From assembly GCA_031292175.1 (NCBI GenBank), contig JARLHQ010000013.1:1-43298 (forward strand): a stretch of 43,298 nt of DNA, read 5' to 3'. Position 1 is the first letter of the stretch. The number at the start of each line of letters is the position of its first letter. Made by a program: the position numbers and the translations under genes. The notes under the pieces were generated by a model. That model ran no database searches, was not told where the DNA came from, and saw nothing but the letters and a program-made list of their open reading frames with translations. Positions 7,712-16,026 of this stretch are shown here, piece after piece. The DNA is from Humidesulfovibrio sp. (lineage in GTDB: Bacteria; Desulfobacterota; Desulfovibrionia; Desulfovibrionales; Desulfovibrionaceae).

Positions 7712-8029
7712 CTAAGCGTGCAGGAGTTTGAGCCCGGTGATGCCCGCCGCGATGAGTCCGATGCAGCCCACGCGCAGCGCGCCCGCCGGTTCGCCCAGCA
7801 CCAGCATGCCGAAGACGGCCGCGCCGAGGGTGCCGATGCCCGTCCACACGGCGTAGGCCGTGCCGATGGGCAGGTCGCGCACGGCCATTGAGAGCAGGCC
7901 CAGGCTGGCGAGCATGGACAGGGCCACGAAGGCCGAGGGCGCGGGCCGGGTGAAGCCGTGCGTGTACTTGAGGCCCACGGCCCAGGCGATCTCGAAGAGC
8001 CCGGCGATGGCCAGGTAGATCCATGACAT
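7712..8029 (-). CDS. gdx: Guanidinium exporter of the small multidrug resistance family (Gdx/SugE type)
   Basis: 105 residues with four transmembrane helices. It opens [19 protein letters not shown] with the essential membrane Glu13, then has KYTHGF and [15 protein letters not shown], which mark the SugE/Gdx branch rather than the EmrE drug-export branch. Gdx proteins are antiparallel dimers in the inner membrane that swap guanidinium for protons. The call is strongly supported by a guanidine-II riboswitch directly upstream (8051-8115), ending about 20 nt before the start codon. The ribosome site AAGGA lies 9-10 bases upstream of ATG 8029. The gene is transcribed alone, away from the RRM gene. 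Confidence 0.92.
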   Translation of the reverse strand: MSWIYLAIAGLFEIAWAVGLKYTHGFTRPAPSAFVALSMLASLGLLSMAVRDLPIGTAYAVWTGIGTLGAAVFGMLVLGEPAGALRVGCIGLIAAGITGLKLLHA

Positions 8030-8050
8030 GGCGGCAAGTCCTTGAAGGCT

Positions 8051-8115
8051 GGCGGGGTCGTCCCCGTGGCTGGGCGGTCGGCGCGTGTGCGCCTGCCGGC
8101 GGGTCGTCCCGCCGG
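8051..8115 (-). promoter_or_regulatory. Guanidine-II riboswitch (mini-ykkC)
   Basis: On the minus strand two hairpins each expose an ACGA tetraloop. The first is at 8096-8115 (an 8-bp stem closing on GGG-ACGA-CCC, loop 8104-8107). The second is at 8053-8066 (CGGGG-ACGA-CCCCG on this strand, loop 8058-8061). Between them ggcgc/gcgcc can form a small linker helix. Two stem-loops with identical ACGR loops just ahead of the ribosome site define the guanidine-II class, which forms a loop-loop contact when guanidinium is bound and frees the ribosome site. The downstream gene is the expected guanidinium exporter. Seen directly; the ligand is inferred from the class. Confidence 0.9.
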
Positions 8116-8162
8116 GCCGGAAATGGGTGGCAGGTGGCAGGTAGTTCAGGCGCGGGCGGCTG

Positions 8163-9449
8163 TCAACGCTTCCACAACCCCGCGCACAGCTCCTCCAGCA
8201 GCCCCAGCAGCTGCCCGCAGACGCCCCCGGCGGCGGGCGGCGGGCCGAAGAGCGCGGCGCGCATCTCGCGCAGGTTCTTTGCGAACACGTCGTCCGCGCC
8301 GTCCACGCCCGGCGTCTGGCGCACGGTCATGTCCAGGCGCTCCGCCAGGAGCAGGCCGGAGAGCCCCTGGCAGAAAATCCGCGCCAGACCGGAGAATTCC
8401 TCCGCATGGCCGCGCCAGTAGTCCAGCGCCGCCCCGGTGGGGCGGCTCGCCAGGGCCTCGCAGATGAGCGCGTACACGCTGTTGATGCCCGGGCCGGGCA
8501 CGCCGCGCCGCCAGCCGAGCAGCCACGGGTTGCGCCAGAACAGCAGCAGGTGGTCCTGTCCCAGGGTGATGGCCTTTTCCAGCGCGGCCTTGGCCGCGAG
8601 CAGCGCGGGGTCGTCCCAGAGGACCTCGTCCGCGCCCACGCGCCAGGGCGGAACGGTCGCCGTCTCCGGGCAGTCCTCCGCCGCCAGCTCACACAGAATA
8701 TGCGTCAGCCAGTGGTTGGCCTCGGGCGAGTCCGGCGTCTCCAGGTGCGGGTAGGAGAGCACGTAGCGGCCCTGGCCGTACCGGCCGGAGACAACCGCCG
8801 GGCGTCCGGCGAGGAAGTCCGGGCGCACTTGCAGGCCGTACAGGTTCTCCCAGTCGGAGAGCGTCTCTTCCGGAAAGCGCGAGAGGGCGAGGTCCGCCAC
8901 CCAGAAATCCGGCCCCAGGTCCGCATAACGCGCCAGCACCTCCACGCCGTCGTCCGCATTGGCGGAGGGCGCGAATTGGGCGGGCCACCAGACCTGGGCC
9001 AAAAGTTCGGAAGGGCCGGGCGGGATGAGCGCAGAGGCCTCGGCCAGCCCCAGGCGCACATCCCCGGAAAGGAAATGCTGCAAGCGCCCGGCAAAGCCCA
9101 TGCGGCCCCAGGGACACAGGCCCAGGGACTCGCCGGGGCGCGCGCTGGTGAGGGCGAGCCCCGCGCCGCCACAAAAGCCCAGGTAGTTGCCGCCGCCCGC
9201 CACAAATTCGCGGATGGCCGAAAGCCCCGCCCCGCCGAGCCGGAGCGCCCGGCCGCGCGCCCAGCCGCCCGGCGCGATGAGCAGGGCGGGAGCGTCCGCG
9301 CCGGGTTGGCCGGACTTGCCAGACAGCGCGCCCTCGGCTATGTCAAGGGCGCGTAAAATACCGTGGGGCACATTAAGCGCGCGCAAGAAGCGCAGCACCA
9401 AGAGCCCCCACAGGTGCGAGTCATCCCACACGACGAAAACGCGCGTCAC
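8163..9449 (-). CDS. BPL_N-like (glutamine-amidotransferase-fold) protein of unknown function
   Basis: About 428 residues from GTG 9449, which has GGGGG just upstream; the open frame extends further but would run into valS. The N-terminal 230 residues resemble the biotin-protein-ligase N-terminal domain fold, a class I amidotransferase relative. [12 protein letters not shown] opens the fold, [11 protein letters not shown] holds the first loop, and [13 protein letters not shown] is the nucleophile-elbow position with a Cys. [20 protein letters not shown] near the domain's end resembles the closing His-Glu region. The remaining 200 residues are helical and unfamiliar. Such stand-alone proteins have no settled function. 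It is divergent from valS with about 100 bp between starts. Confidence 0.65.
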   Translation of the reverse strand: MTRVFVVWDDSHLWGLLVLRFLRALNVPHGILRALDIAEGALSGKSGQPGADAPALLIAPGGWARGRALRLGGAGLSAIREFVAGGGNYLGFCGGAGLALTSARPGESLGLCPWGRMGFAGRLQHFLSGDVRLGLAEASALIPPGPSELLAQVWWPAQFAPSANADDGVEVLARYADLGPDFWVADLALSRFPEETLSDWENLYGLQVRPDFLAGRPAVVSGRYGQGRYVLSYPHLETPDSPEANHWLTHILCELAAEDCPETATVPPWRVGADEVLWDDPALLAAKAALEKAITLGQDHLLLFWRNPWLLGWRRGVPGPGINSVYALICEALASRPTGAALDYWRGHAEEFSGLARIFCQGLSGLLLAERLDMTVRQTPGVDGADDVFAKNLREMRAALFGPPPAAGGVCGQLLGLLEELCAGLWKR

Positions 9450-9546
9450 ATTGGCCCCCAGGGTTTCCGGGCACCCTATCCGCGCCCGTGCCCCCTGGCA
9501 AGGCCGGACCGCCCAAAGCCGTCCGCGCGCGAGCGAAGGAGATACG

Positions 9547-12261
9547 ATGTCCGAGAATTCCGCCGGCAATGCGTCCGGTCCGCTGGAAACCGCGCTGCCC
9601 AAGGGCTACGAGCCCGCCGACGTGGAGGCCCGCTGGGGCCGCCACTGGGAGGAGAACAAGACCTTCACGCCCGATCCGGCCGAGGTGCTGGAAGGCGGGA
9701 AGCAGCCGTACTCCATCGTCATCCCGCCGCCCAACGTCACGGGCGCGCTGCACATGGGCCACGCGCTCAACCTGACCCTGCAGGACATCCTCTGCCGCTT
9801 CATGCGCCAGCAGGGCAAGAGCGTGCTCTGGGTGCCGGGCACGGACCACGCGGGCATCGCCACGCAGAACGTCGTGGAGCGCCAGCTCAAGAAAGAGGGC
9901 AAGAAGCGCGACGACCTCGGGCGCGAGGCCTTCATCGACCGCGTGTGGGAGTGGCGCAAGGACTACGGCAGCCGCATCCTGAACCAGATCCGCCGCATGG
10001 GCGCCAGCGTGGACTGGACGAGCGAACGCTTCACCCTGGACGAGGGGCTCTCCAAGGCCGTGCGCGAGGTTTTTGTGCGCCTGTTCCACGAGGGGCTCAT
10101 CTACAAGGGCAACTACATCGTCAACTGGTGCAACCGTTGCCACACGGCGCTGGCCGACGACGAGGTGGAGCACGCCCCCAAGAAGGGCAAGCTCTACCGC
10201 ATCCGCTACAAGCTCGCGGACGGCGGCGGCGAGCTCATCGTCGCCACCACGCGGCCGGAGACGCTCCTGGGCGACGTGGCCGTGGCCGTGCACCCGGAGG
10301 ACGAGCGCTACACCTTCGCCGTGGGCAAGAACGTCATTCTTCCCCTCGTCGGCAAGGAGATTCCGGTCATCGCCGACGCCTATGTCGACCGCGAGTTCGG
10401 CACCGGCTGTCTCAAGATCACCCCGGCCCACGACATGAACGACTGGGCGCTTGCGCGCACGCACAACCTGCCCGTGATCCCGGTCATCGACGACAAGGGC
10501 TTTATGAACGAGAACGCTCCGGCCGCCTACCAGGGCCTGGCGAGCGCCGCTTGCCGCGAGAAGATCGTGGCCGACCTGGACGAGCAGGGCCTGTTGGTGG
10601 ACGTGGCCGACCACGACCACAGCGTGGGCGAGTGCTACCGCTGCAAGAGCGTTATCGAGCCCCACGTCTCCGAGCAGTGGTTCGTGAAGGTCGGCCCGCT
10701 GGCCAAGGCCGCGCGCGCCGCGGTGCCGGCCGAGACGCAGATATTCCCCCCGCAGTGGGAAAAGACCTACTACGAGTGGCTGGACAACATCCGCGACTGG
10801 TGCATCTCCCGGCAGATCTGGTGGGGGCACCGCATTCCGGCCTGGACCTGCGAGGCATGCGGCGAGCTCCTCGTGCAGACGGAGGACCCCACGAGTTGCC
10901 CCAAGTGCGGCGGCGCGCTCACCCAGGAGCACGATGTGCTGGACACCTGGTTCAGCTCGGCCCTGTGGCCCTTCTCCACCCTGGGCTGGCCGGACGAGAC
11001 GGACAAGCTCAAGGCCTACTACCCCACCAGCGTGCTGGTGACGGGCTTCGACATCCTGTTCTTCTGGGTGGCGCGCATGATGATGATGGGCATCCACTTC
11101 AAGGAGCAGGTGCCCTTCAAGCACGTGTACATCCACGCCCTGGTGCGCGACGAGCAGGGCAAGAAGATGAGCAAGTCCACGGGCAACGTCATCGATCCGC
11201 TGGAGATGATCGCCAAGTACGGCACGGACTCCCTGCGCTTCACCCTGACGGCCTTCGCCGCCATGGGCCGCGACATCAAGCTCTCGGAGAAGCGCATCGA
11301 GGGCTACCGCCACTTCGTGAACAAGATTTGGAACTCCGCGCGTTTCGCCCTCATGAACCTGCCGGGCGAGCCTGCGGCCAGCCTGGACGCGGCCCTGGCG
11401 AATGCGCCGCTGGCCAACCGCTGGATTCTGCACCGGCTGGAGGAAGTGAAGGACGAGGTGGAGAACGCCACCCTCGAATACCGCTTCAACGACATCGCCC
11501 AGTCCCTCTACAAGTTCATCTGGAACGAGTTCTGCGACTGGTTCGTGGAAATGGCCAAGGGCGACCTGTACGGCGAGGACGAGAAGGCCAAGGACGCCAC
11601 GCGCCGTGTGCTCCTGACCGTGCTCTCCGAGACCATGGTCCTGCTGCACCCGGTGATGCCCTTCGTGACCCAGGAGATCTGGAGCGTGCTGCCGGGCATA
11701 ACCGACAAGGAGCTGGCGCTCGCGCCCTTCCCGGCGCGTCGGCCCCAGTGCCGCAACGAAGCGGCCGCGCGCGGCATGGCCTTCTTCCAGGGCGTGGTGG
11801 GGGCGACGCGCACCATCCGCACCGAGCTCACCATCGACCCGGCCAAGAAGCTGCCGCTCATCATCGACACCGCCGACGGCTACCCGGGCGCGCAGGCCGT
11901 GCTGACGGAGAACGCGCACCTCATCCAGCAGCTGGCGCGCATCGAGACGGCGGACATCGGCCCGGGCAAGACCGGCCCCCGCGCCAGCGGCACCGCCGTG
12001 GTCGAGGGCGCGCGCATCTTCGTGCCCCTGAAGGGCATCGTGGACTTCGGCGCGGAGGTGGCCCGGCTGGACAAGGAACTGGGCAAGCTGGACAAGCAGT
12101 TCGCCGCGCTCACGGCCAAGCTCTCCGCGCCCGGCTTCGCGGGGCACGCCCCGGCGGACATCGTGGCCGCGGAGCGCGAGAAGCTGGCGGGCCTGGAAGA
12201 CGCCAAGGCCAAACTCGCGGAGTTGCAGGAACGCTTGAAAAGCGCCCTGGTCGAGGGCTAG
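9547..12261 (+). CDS. valS: Valyl-tRNA synthetase
   Basis: 904 residues. It charges tRNA-Val with valine and edits mischarged threonine. The class I signatures are present: PPNVTGALHMGH with HMGH at 69-72, and KKMSKSTGN near residue 540. The editing domain lies between them (TTRPETLLGDVAVAVHP, GTGCLKITPAHD). A CEAC...CPKC zinc-knuckle-like pair sits before DVLDTWFSSALWPFSTLGWP. The C-terminal 65 residues form the coiled-coil arm (EVARLDKELGKLDKQF and on) typical of ValS. The ATG at 9547 is set by AAGGAG seven bases upstream; the frame is open further back, but that DNA belongs to the divergent gene. It heads a compact run of four genes. Confidence 0.97.
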   Translation: MSENSAGNASGPLETALPKGYEPADVEARWGRHWEENKTFTPDPAEVLEGGKQPYSIVIPPPNVTGALHMGHALNLTLQDILCRFMRQQGKSVLWVPGTDHAGIATQNVVERQLKKEGKKRDDLGREAFIDRVWEWRKDYGSRILNQIRRMGASVDWTSERFTLDEGLSKAVREVFVRLFHEGLIYKGNYIVNWCNRCHTALADDEVEHAPKKGKLYRIRYKLADGGGELIVATTRPETLLGDVAVAVHPEDERYTFAVGKNVILPLVGKEIPVIADAYVDREFGTGCLKITPAHDMNDWALARTHNLPVIPVIDDKGFMNENAPAAYQGLASAACREKIVADLDEQGLLVDVADHDHSVGECYRCKSVIEPHVSEQWFVKVGPLAKAARAAVPAETQIFPPQWEKTYYEWLDNIRDWCISRQIWWGHRIPAWTCEACGELLVQTEDPTSCPKCGGALTQEHDVLDTWFSSALWPFSTLGWPDETDKLKAYYPTSVLVTGFDILFFWVARMMMMGIHFKEQVPFKHVYIHALVRDEQGKKMSKSTGNVIDPLEMIAKYGTDSLRFTLTAFAAMGRDIKLSEKRIEGYRHFVNKIWNSARFALMNLPGEPAASLDAALANAPLANRWILHRLEEVKDEVENATLEYRFNDIAQSLYKFIWNEFCDWFVEMAKGDLYGEDEKAKDATRRVLLTVLSETMVLLHPVMPFVTQEIWSVLPGITDKELALAPFPARRPQCRNEAAARGMAFFQGVVGATRTIRTELTIDPAKKLPLIIDTADGYPGAQAVLTENAHLIQQLARIETADIGPGKTGPRASGTAVVEGARIFVPLKGIVDFGAEVARLDKELGKLDKQFAALTAKLSAPGFAGHAPADIVAAEREKLAGLEDAKAKLAELQERLKSALVEG

Positions 12262-12265
12262 CGCC

Positions 12266-12820
12266 GTGCCGGACGTCCTGGCAGGGGCCCCAGTGCTCCG
12301 CCCCTGCCTCCCGGCCGACGAGCCGCGCATGGCGGACATCGTCAACGACGCGGCCGTGGCTTACAAGGGCGTCATCCCGGCCGACCGCTGGCACGAGCCG
12401 TACATGCCGCTTGCCGAGCTGCAAAGCGAGATCGCGGCGGGCGTGCGTTTCTGGGGCGCGGAAGTTGAGGGGGCGCTTGTCGGCGTCATGGGCATCCAGG
12501 ACGTGGACAACACAAGCGCGCAAGGCATCGGCGACGTGACCCTGGTGCGCCACGCCTACGTGGCGACCGCCCAGCGCGGCAAGGGCCTTGGCGGCCAGTT
12601 GCTGGCGCGGCTTATGGGCATGGTCGAACGCCCGGTGCTCATCGGCACCTGGGCCGCGGCCGTCTGGGCGCTGGGCTTCTACCAGAAGCACGGCTTCGTC
12701 TTGACCTCCCAGGCGGAAAAGGAAACACTCCTGCGGACCTATTGGAACATTCCGGCGCGGCAGGTGGAGACCAGCGTGGTCCTGGCCGATGCGCGCGCCC
12801 TGGGCATGATCCGCGGCTAG
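12266..12820 (+). CDS. GNAT-family N-acetyltransferase
   Basis: 184 residues from a GTG 4 bp after the valS stop. The GNAT fold is clear: an N-terminal VLRPCLPADEPRMADI strand-helix, the central beta-strand EGALVGVMGIQD, then HAYVATAQRGKGLGGQLL, which carries the Q/R-x-x-G-x-G acetyl-CoA pyrophosphate loop. ALGFYQKHGFVL is the usual family ending, with Tyr as possible general acid. It resembles enzymes acetylating small amines or antibiotics, but the substrate cannot be named. A further 40 residues (ETLLRTYWNIPARQVETSVVL) are typical of a subgroup. Tight linkage to valS and the cupin suggests shared transcription rather than shared function. Confidence 0.8.
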   Translation: MPDVLAGAPVLRPCLPADEPRMADIVNDAAVAYKGVIPADRWHEPYMPLAELQSEIAAGVRFWGAEVEGALVGVMGIQDVDNTSAQGIGDVTLVRHAYVATAQRGKGLGGQLLARLMGMVERPVLIGTWAAAVWALGFYQKHGFVLTSQAEKETLLRTYWNIPARQVETSVVLADARALGMIRG

Positions 12821-12836
12821 GGCTTGGGGGGCGAGC

Positions 12837-13157
12837 ATGAAGAAAGTGACCGTTGCCGAGGAGTTTGAGCGCATCGACGCCCTTTGGAGCCCGCGCCAGG
12901 TGGGTGAGCTGAACGGCCAGCTGGTGAAGTTCGTGCGGCTCAAGGGCCAGTTCGAGTGGCACAAGCACACGCACGAGGACGAGATGTTCTGGGTCATCGA
13001 GGGACGACTCACCATCCGGCTGCGTGACAAGGATATCGTCATCGGCCCCAACGAGTTTTTCATCATCCCGCGCGGGGTGGAGCACATGCCCGTCTGTGAG
13101 GACGAGTGCCGCGTCATGCTCTTTGAACCTGCTGCGACCAAACAATACGGCGACTAG
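12837..13157 (+). CDS. Single-domain cupin protein
   Basis: 106 residues. Cupin motif 1 is FEWHKHTHEDEMFWVIEG, with two His and a Glu as likely metal ligands; motif 2 is PNEFFIIPRGVEHMP, with the third His. This is a small beta-barrel that normally binds Fe, Mn or Zn. The family covers isomerases, dioxygenases and storage proteins, and nothing here narrows it. It starts 17 bp after the acetyltransferase gene with a purine-rich ribosome site and ends 12 bp before cobA-hemD. Confidence 0.82.
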   Translation: MKKVTVAEEFERIDALWSPRQVGELNGQLVKFVRLKGQFEWHKHTHEDEMFWVIEGRLTIRLRDKDIVIGPNEFFIIPRGVEHMPVCEDECRVMLFEPAATKQYGD

Positions 13158-13169
13158 CCTGGAGTGAAC

Positions 13170-14675
13170 ATGTCCACAGTGTACCTCATCGGCGCGGGCC
13201 CCGGCGACCCCGGCCTGCTCACCATCCGGGCCAAGGAGCTCATCGAGACCTGCGACGTGGTGGTCTACGACTACCTCGCCAACAAGGAATTCCTCAAATA
13301 CGCCCGCAAGGACGCCGAGATCATCTACGTGGGCAAGAAGGGCGGCGACCACACCCTGCCCCAGGACCAGATCAACCAGCTTATCATCGGCAAGGCCAAA
13401 GCGGGCAAGAGCGTGGCCCGCCTCAAAGGCGGCGACCCGTACGTGTTCGGACGCGGCGGCGAGGAGGCCGAGGAGCTCGTGGCCGAGGGCCTCGCGTTCG
13501 AGGTCGTGCCGGGCGTCACCGCGGGCGTGGCCGCCCCGGCCTACGCGGGCATCCCGGTCACCCACCGCGACTTCACCACAAGCGTCTGCTTCATCACCGG
13601 CCACGAGGATCCGACCAAGGAAGAGAGCGGCCACAACTGGGAAGTGTACGCCAAGAGCAACAGCACCCTTGTGTTCTACATGGGCGTGAAGAACCTGCCC
13701 ATGATCGCCGGCAACCTGATGCAAAACGGCCGGGACAAGGACACGCCCGTGGCCCTGGTGCGCTGGGGCACGCGCTGCAACCAGGAGTCCATGGTCAGCA
13801 CGCTGCAGAACGTGGCCGCCGACGCCGAAAAGCGCAAGTTCGCCGCGCCCAGCATCATCATCGTGGGCGGCGTGTGCTCCCTGCACGACAAGCTGGCCTG
13901 GTTCGAGAAGAAGCCTCTGCTCGGCAAGGGCGTCGTTGTCACCCGCGCGCGCGAGCAGGCCAGCGACCTGGCCGACGTGCTGAAGCACATGGGCGCGTGC
14001 GTCTTTGAATTTCCCACCATCACCGTGGAGCCGCTGGACGACTACGAAGAGGTCGAAAAGGCCATCCTCTCCCTCGGGGCTGTGGACTGGCTTGTGTTCA
14101 CCTCCGTCAACGGCGTGCGGCACTTCTGGACCCAACTCACTGAAATCGGCCTGGACACCCGCGCCCTGGGCGGCATCAGCGTGGCCGCCATCGGACCCGC
14201 CACGGCCGACGAGCTCAAGCTGCGCGGCGTGACGCCCGACTTCGTTCCCGCCAAGTACGTGGCCGAGGAAGTCGTCGCCGGGCTGCTCGAACGCGGCATC
14301 GCGGGCAAAAATGTGCTCATCCCGCGCGCCAAGGTCGCCCGCGAGGTGCTGCCAGAACAGCTCGCCGCCGCAGGTGCGCACGTGCGCATCCTGCCCGTGT
14401 ACGAAACCAAGCTCACCCAGGCGGATCCGGCGGAGATCGTTGCGGCCCTGGACAAAGGCAAGATCGACGCCGTCACCTTCACCAGCTCCAGCACCGTGGA
14501 GAATTTCTTCACCCTGCTCTCGCCCGAGACCTTCAAGAAGTACCCGGACGTGAAAATCGCCTGCATCGGCCCGGTGACCGCCAAGACGCTCTCGCGCTAC
14601 GGCTTCGCCCCGCAGATCCAGCCCGAGGACTACACCATCCCCGGTTTGGCCGAGGCCCTGGGCAAGGGGTTGTAA
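13170..14675 (+). CDS. cobA-hemD: Fused uroporphyrinogen-III methyltransferase / uroporphyrinogen-III synthase
   Basis: About 501 residues. The N-terminal half (1-245) is the SAM-dependent uroporphyrinogen-III C-methyltransferase: VYLIGAGPGDPGLLTIRA opens it, LKGGDPYVFGRGGEEAEEL is the SAM-site signature, and VVPGVTAGVAAPAYAGIPVTHR follows. The C-terminal half (about 250-500) is uroporphyrinogen-III synthase (LGKGVVVTRAREQASDLADVL, FTSVNGVRHFW, ACIGPVTAKTLSRYG). The fusion makes uroporphyrinogen III and methylates it to precorrin-2, the branch point to siroheme, heme d1/heme by the alternative route, and cobalamin. The same fusion is known in Desulfovibrio vulgaris. ATG 13170 is chosen, with GGAG five bases upstream; GTG 13164 is an alternative. 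Confidence 0.93.
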   Translation: MSTVYLIGAGPGDPGLLTIRAKELIETCDVVVYDYLANKEFLKYARKDAEIIYVGKKGGDHTLPQDQINQLIIGKAKAGKSVARLKGGDPYVFGRGGEEAEELVAEGLAFEVVPGVTAGVAAPAYAGIPVTHRDFTTSVCFITGHEDPTKEESGHNWEVYAKSNSTLVFYMGVKNLPMIAGNLMQNGRDKDTPVALVRWGTRCNQESMVSTLQNVAADAEKRKFAAPSIIIVGGVCSLHDKLAWFEKKPLLGKGVVVTRAREQASDLADVLKHMGACVFEFPTITVEPLDDYEEVEKAILSLGAVDWLVFTSVNGVRHFWTQLTEIGLDTRALGGISVAAIGPATADELKLRGVTPDFVPAKYVAEEVVAGLLERGIAGKNVLIPRAKVAREVLPEQLAAAGAHVRILPVYETKLTQADPAEIVAALDKGKIDAVTFTSSSTVENFFTLLSPETFKKYPDVKIACIGPVTAKTLSRYGFAPQIQPEDYTIPGLAEALGKGL

Positions 14676-14700
14676 CGGGAAGAACGAAGAATAAGGACCT

Positions 14701-14834
14701 CCGGCGGCTGTGACGCCGGAAGCTCCCTGCAAGCGAAAGGGCTTGGGATGCGCGGATGCGTGTCCCAAGCCCTTTCGCTTGCAGGGGGGAAGGCCGGTCT
14801 TGCCTCGCCCTTCCCCCAACGGGCCGCCGCGCGC
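14701..14834. repeat. Composite hairpin repeat element, copy 1
   Basis: The core is a near-perfect long hairpin. Arms 14725-14748 and 14763-14786 (24 bp, no mismatch) continue inward through two G-T pairs and three GC pairs to a GGAT tetraloop at 14754-14757. A smaller hairpin precedes it (14701-14706/14714-14719, ccggcg/cgccgg). Another follows (14785-14793/14809-14817, gggggaagg/ccttccccc), sharing two bases with the core. Copy 2 near 21.0 kb has the same core and related flanks. The element lies between the convergent cobA-hemD and lipoprotein genes and has no T-run on either strand. It could act as a two-way transcription barrier or RNA stabiliser; it could also be a mobile palindromic repeat. 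Confidence 0.8.
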
Positions 14835-14886
14835 CGCCAGCCTGGAGGCTGGCGCAACACGGGTCTTCGTCGCCTTTGCCTTGTTT

Positions 14887-15300
14887 CTATTTGGTGATGG
14901 TGACGCTGATCATCTTGAAGATGTCGGGCCGGTAGCCGGGTTCTTTGCGGTTGATCTTGATGATGATGTCGCATTGGCCCTCGGCCAGGGTGGTGAAGAC
15001 GTAACGCACATGCGTGCCTTCCTCGAAGGGGATGATGCTGTCGAGGCGCAGCAGATCGGGATTGAAGGAGGTGCCGGCGAAGAGGTAGCCGCTCGCGCCG
15101 GGATCGCGCATGTCGAGGGTCAGGGTCTTGCCCACGGGCAGATCGGTCTGGTGCTGTTGTTCGCCATCAAGTTGCAGCTCCACATTGGCCGAGCCGCCGA
15201 GCATGCGGGGAATATGGCTGCAGGCGGCGAAGGCTGGCGGCAGGGCAAGGCACAAGAGAAGGGCGGCGAGGCGGAGGGCTGGTCTGGGGGCGTGGCGCAT
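14887..15300 (-). CDS. Probable lipoprotein, possibly chagasin-like fold
   Basis: 137 residues from ATG 15300 (GGAG nine bases upstream). Residues 1-26 form a signal peptide: basic MRHAPRPALR, then LAALLLCLALPPAFAAC. The Cys gives a loose lipobox (FAAC rather than LAAC), so lipid attachment is likely but not certain. The mature part is beta-rich. The segments KTLTLDMRDPGASGYLF and HVRYVFTTLAEGQCDIIIKINR, followed by ISVTITK, follow the strand pattern of the I42 (chagasin) protease-inhibitor family. The usual NPTTGY loop is replaced by DPGASGY, so inhibitor function is doubtful. Without the fold match it is a hypothetical envelope protein. Confidence 0.55.
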   Translation of the reverse strand: MRHAPRPALRLAALLLCLALPPAFAACSHIPRMLGGSANVELQLDGEQQHQTDLPVGKTLTLDMRDPGASGYLFAGTSFNPDLLRLDSIIPFEEGTHVRYVFTTLAEGQCDIIIKINRKEPGYRPDIFKMISVTITK

Positions 15301-15399
15301 GGCGTCTCCAAAATGCGAAGTTGTGAGGTCTTGGCTCAAGCGGTGTACCCTGCCGGGTTCGGGCTTGCAAGGGCGCGAGAATGGCGCGCGAGACAGAAG

Positions 15400-15419
15400 G
15401 GGGCCGGTTGCCCGGCCCC
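15400..15419 (-). terminator. Weak GC hairpin downstream of the 116-residue protein gene
   Basis: ggggccgg (15400-15407) and ccggcccc (15412-15419) pair perfectly around a 4-base loop. On the minus strand it is followed by a pyrimidine stretch (cttctgtctc) rather than a clean T-run. It lies about 70 bp after the stop of the gene at 15491-15841. Confidence 0.3.
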
Positions 15420-15490
15420 GTCTGGCGAGTGGATTGAGAGGAGTGGTGAGAGTGGAAGCGGGAAGGGGAGAGGAGGAGAGGCTTGTTCGT

Positions 15491-15841
15491 CTAGTTCTGC
15501 GCGCGCATTTGCGTTTCAAGCCAGCTGCGGACCTCGCTGTTGGGCGGGTACACGCCCTTCAGGTTGCCCACCGATTCCAGGAATTGACGCCCCAACTCCT
15601 CGGGCAGCTCCAGTTCGGCCAGTTCGCGGGCTTCCTCGGAATTGCGGCTGACCAGAATGGCCCTGGGGGTCTTGTCCCAGGTGTACACGACGAAATAATT
15701 GCTGAAATCGGCCTTCGACCGCACGGGCTGCCGGTCCGCACGCCAGGAATTGTTTCCCCACTCCAGATAGAGCGTCACAGCGTCCCACGGGGTCATGGTC
15801 CAGTCGATCTCAAGATTGCGGTAGTTTTGCAGGCTGCCCAT
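15491..15841 (-). CDS. Small conserved protein of sulfate reducers, function unknown
   Basis: 116 residues, soluble, no signal peptide or membrane segment. It begins MGSLQNYRNLEIDWTMTPWD, has a Trp/Tyr-rich middle (VTLYLEWGNNSWR, FVVYTWDKTP) and ends in an acidic helical part. I recall similar small proteins as conserved hypotheticals in Desulfovibrio (the DVU0772 type), but that is from memory and unchecked. AAGGAGG sits 6 bases before ATG 15841, and a good sigma-70 promoter lies just upstream (15866-15893), so the gene is probably well expressed and transcribed on its own. Confidence 0.65.
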   Translation of the reverse strand: MGSLQNYRNLEIDWTMTPWDAVTLYLEWGNNSWRADRQPVRSKADFSNYFVVYTWDKTPRAILVSRNSEEARELAELELPEELGRQFLESVGNLKGVYPPNSEVRSWLETQMRAQN

Positions 15842-15865
15842 TTGATCCTCCTTGGTCTGACTAAA

Positions 15866-15893
15866 ATAGTAATCCTTCCTGTTTTTATGTCAA
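15866..15893 (-). promoter_or_regulatory. Sigma-70 promoter for the 116-residue protein gene
   Basis: On the minus strand TTGACA (15893-15888) and TACTAT (15871-15866) are separated by 16 bp. It leaves a leader of only about 20 nt before ATG 15841. The surrounding DNA is clearly more AT-rich than the flanking genes. Confidence 0.65.
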
Positions 15894-16026
15894 CCATCTT
15901 TGTCCACATTTTTTTCGCGCGTGCATCCCGGCATCTTGTGGTATTCCGGTGGGCGGGTTTGACGCTGCCCCGGGCATGTGCCAGAAAAGGCAAGCCCTCT
16001 CGGGCGGAATCTTCAAGCGAGGTGCC

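Noticed and set aside
9421..12345. A 974-residue antisense open frame and a 1058-residue frame-shifted open frame across valS
   Set aside because: High third-position GC leaves few stop codons in other frames. The products are Arg/Gly/Ala/His-rich shadows, while the valS frame carries all family motifs.
14710..15651. 313-residue plus-strand open frame starting in hairpin copy 1
   Set aside because: It reads through an inverted repeat and antisense to the lipoprotein gene; the start of the protein is simply the translated hairpin.
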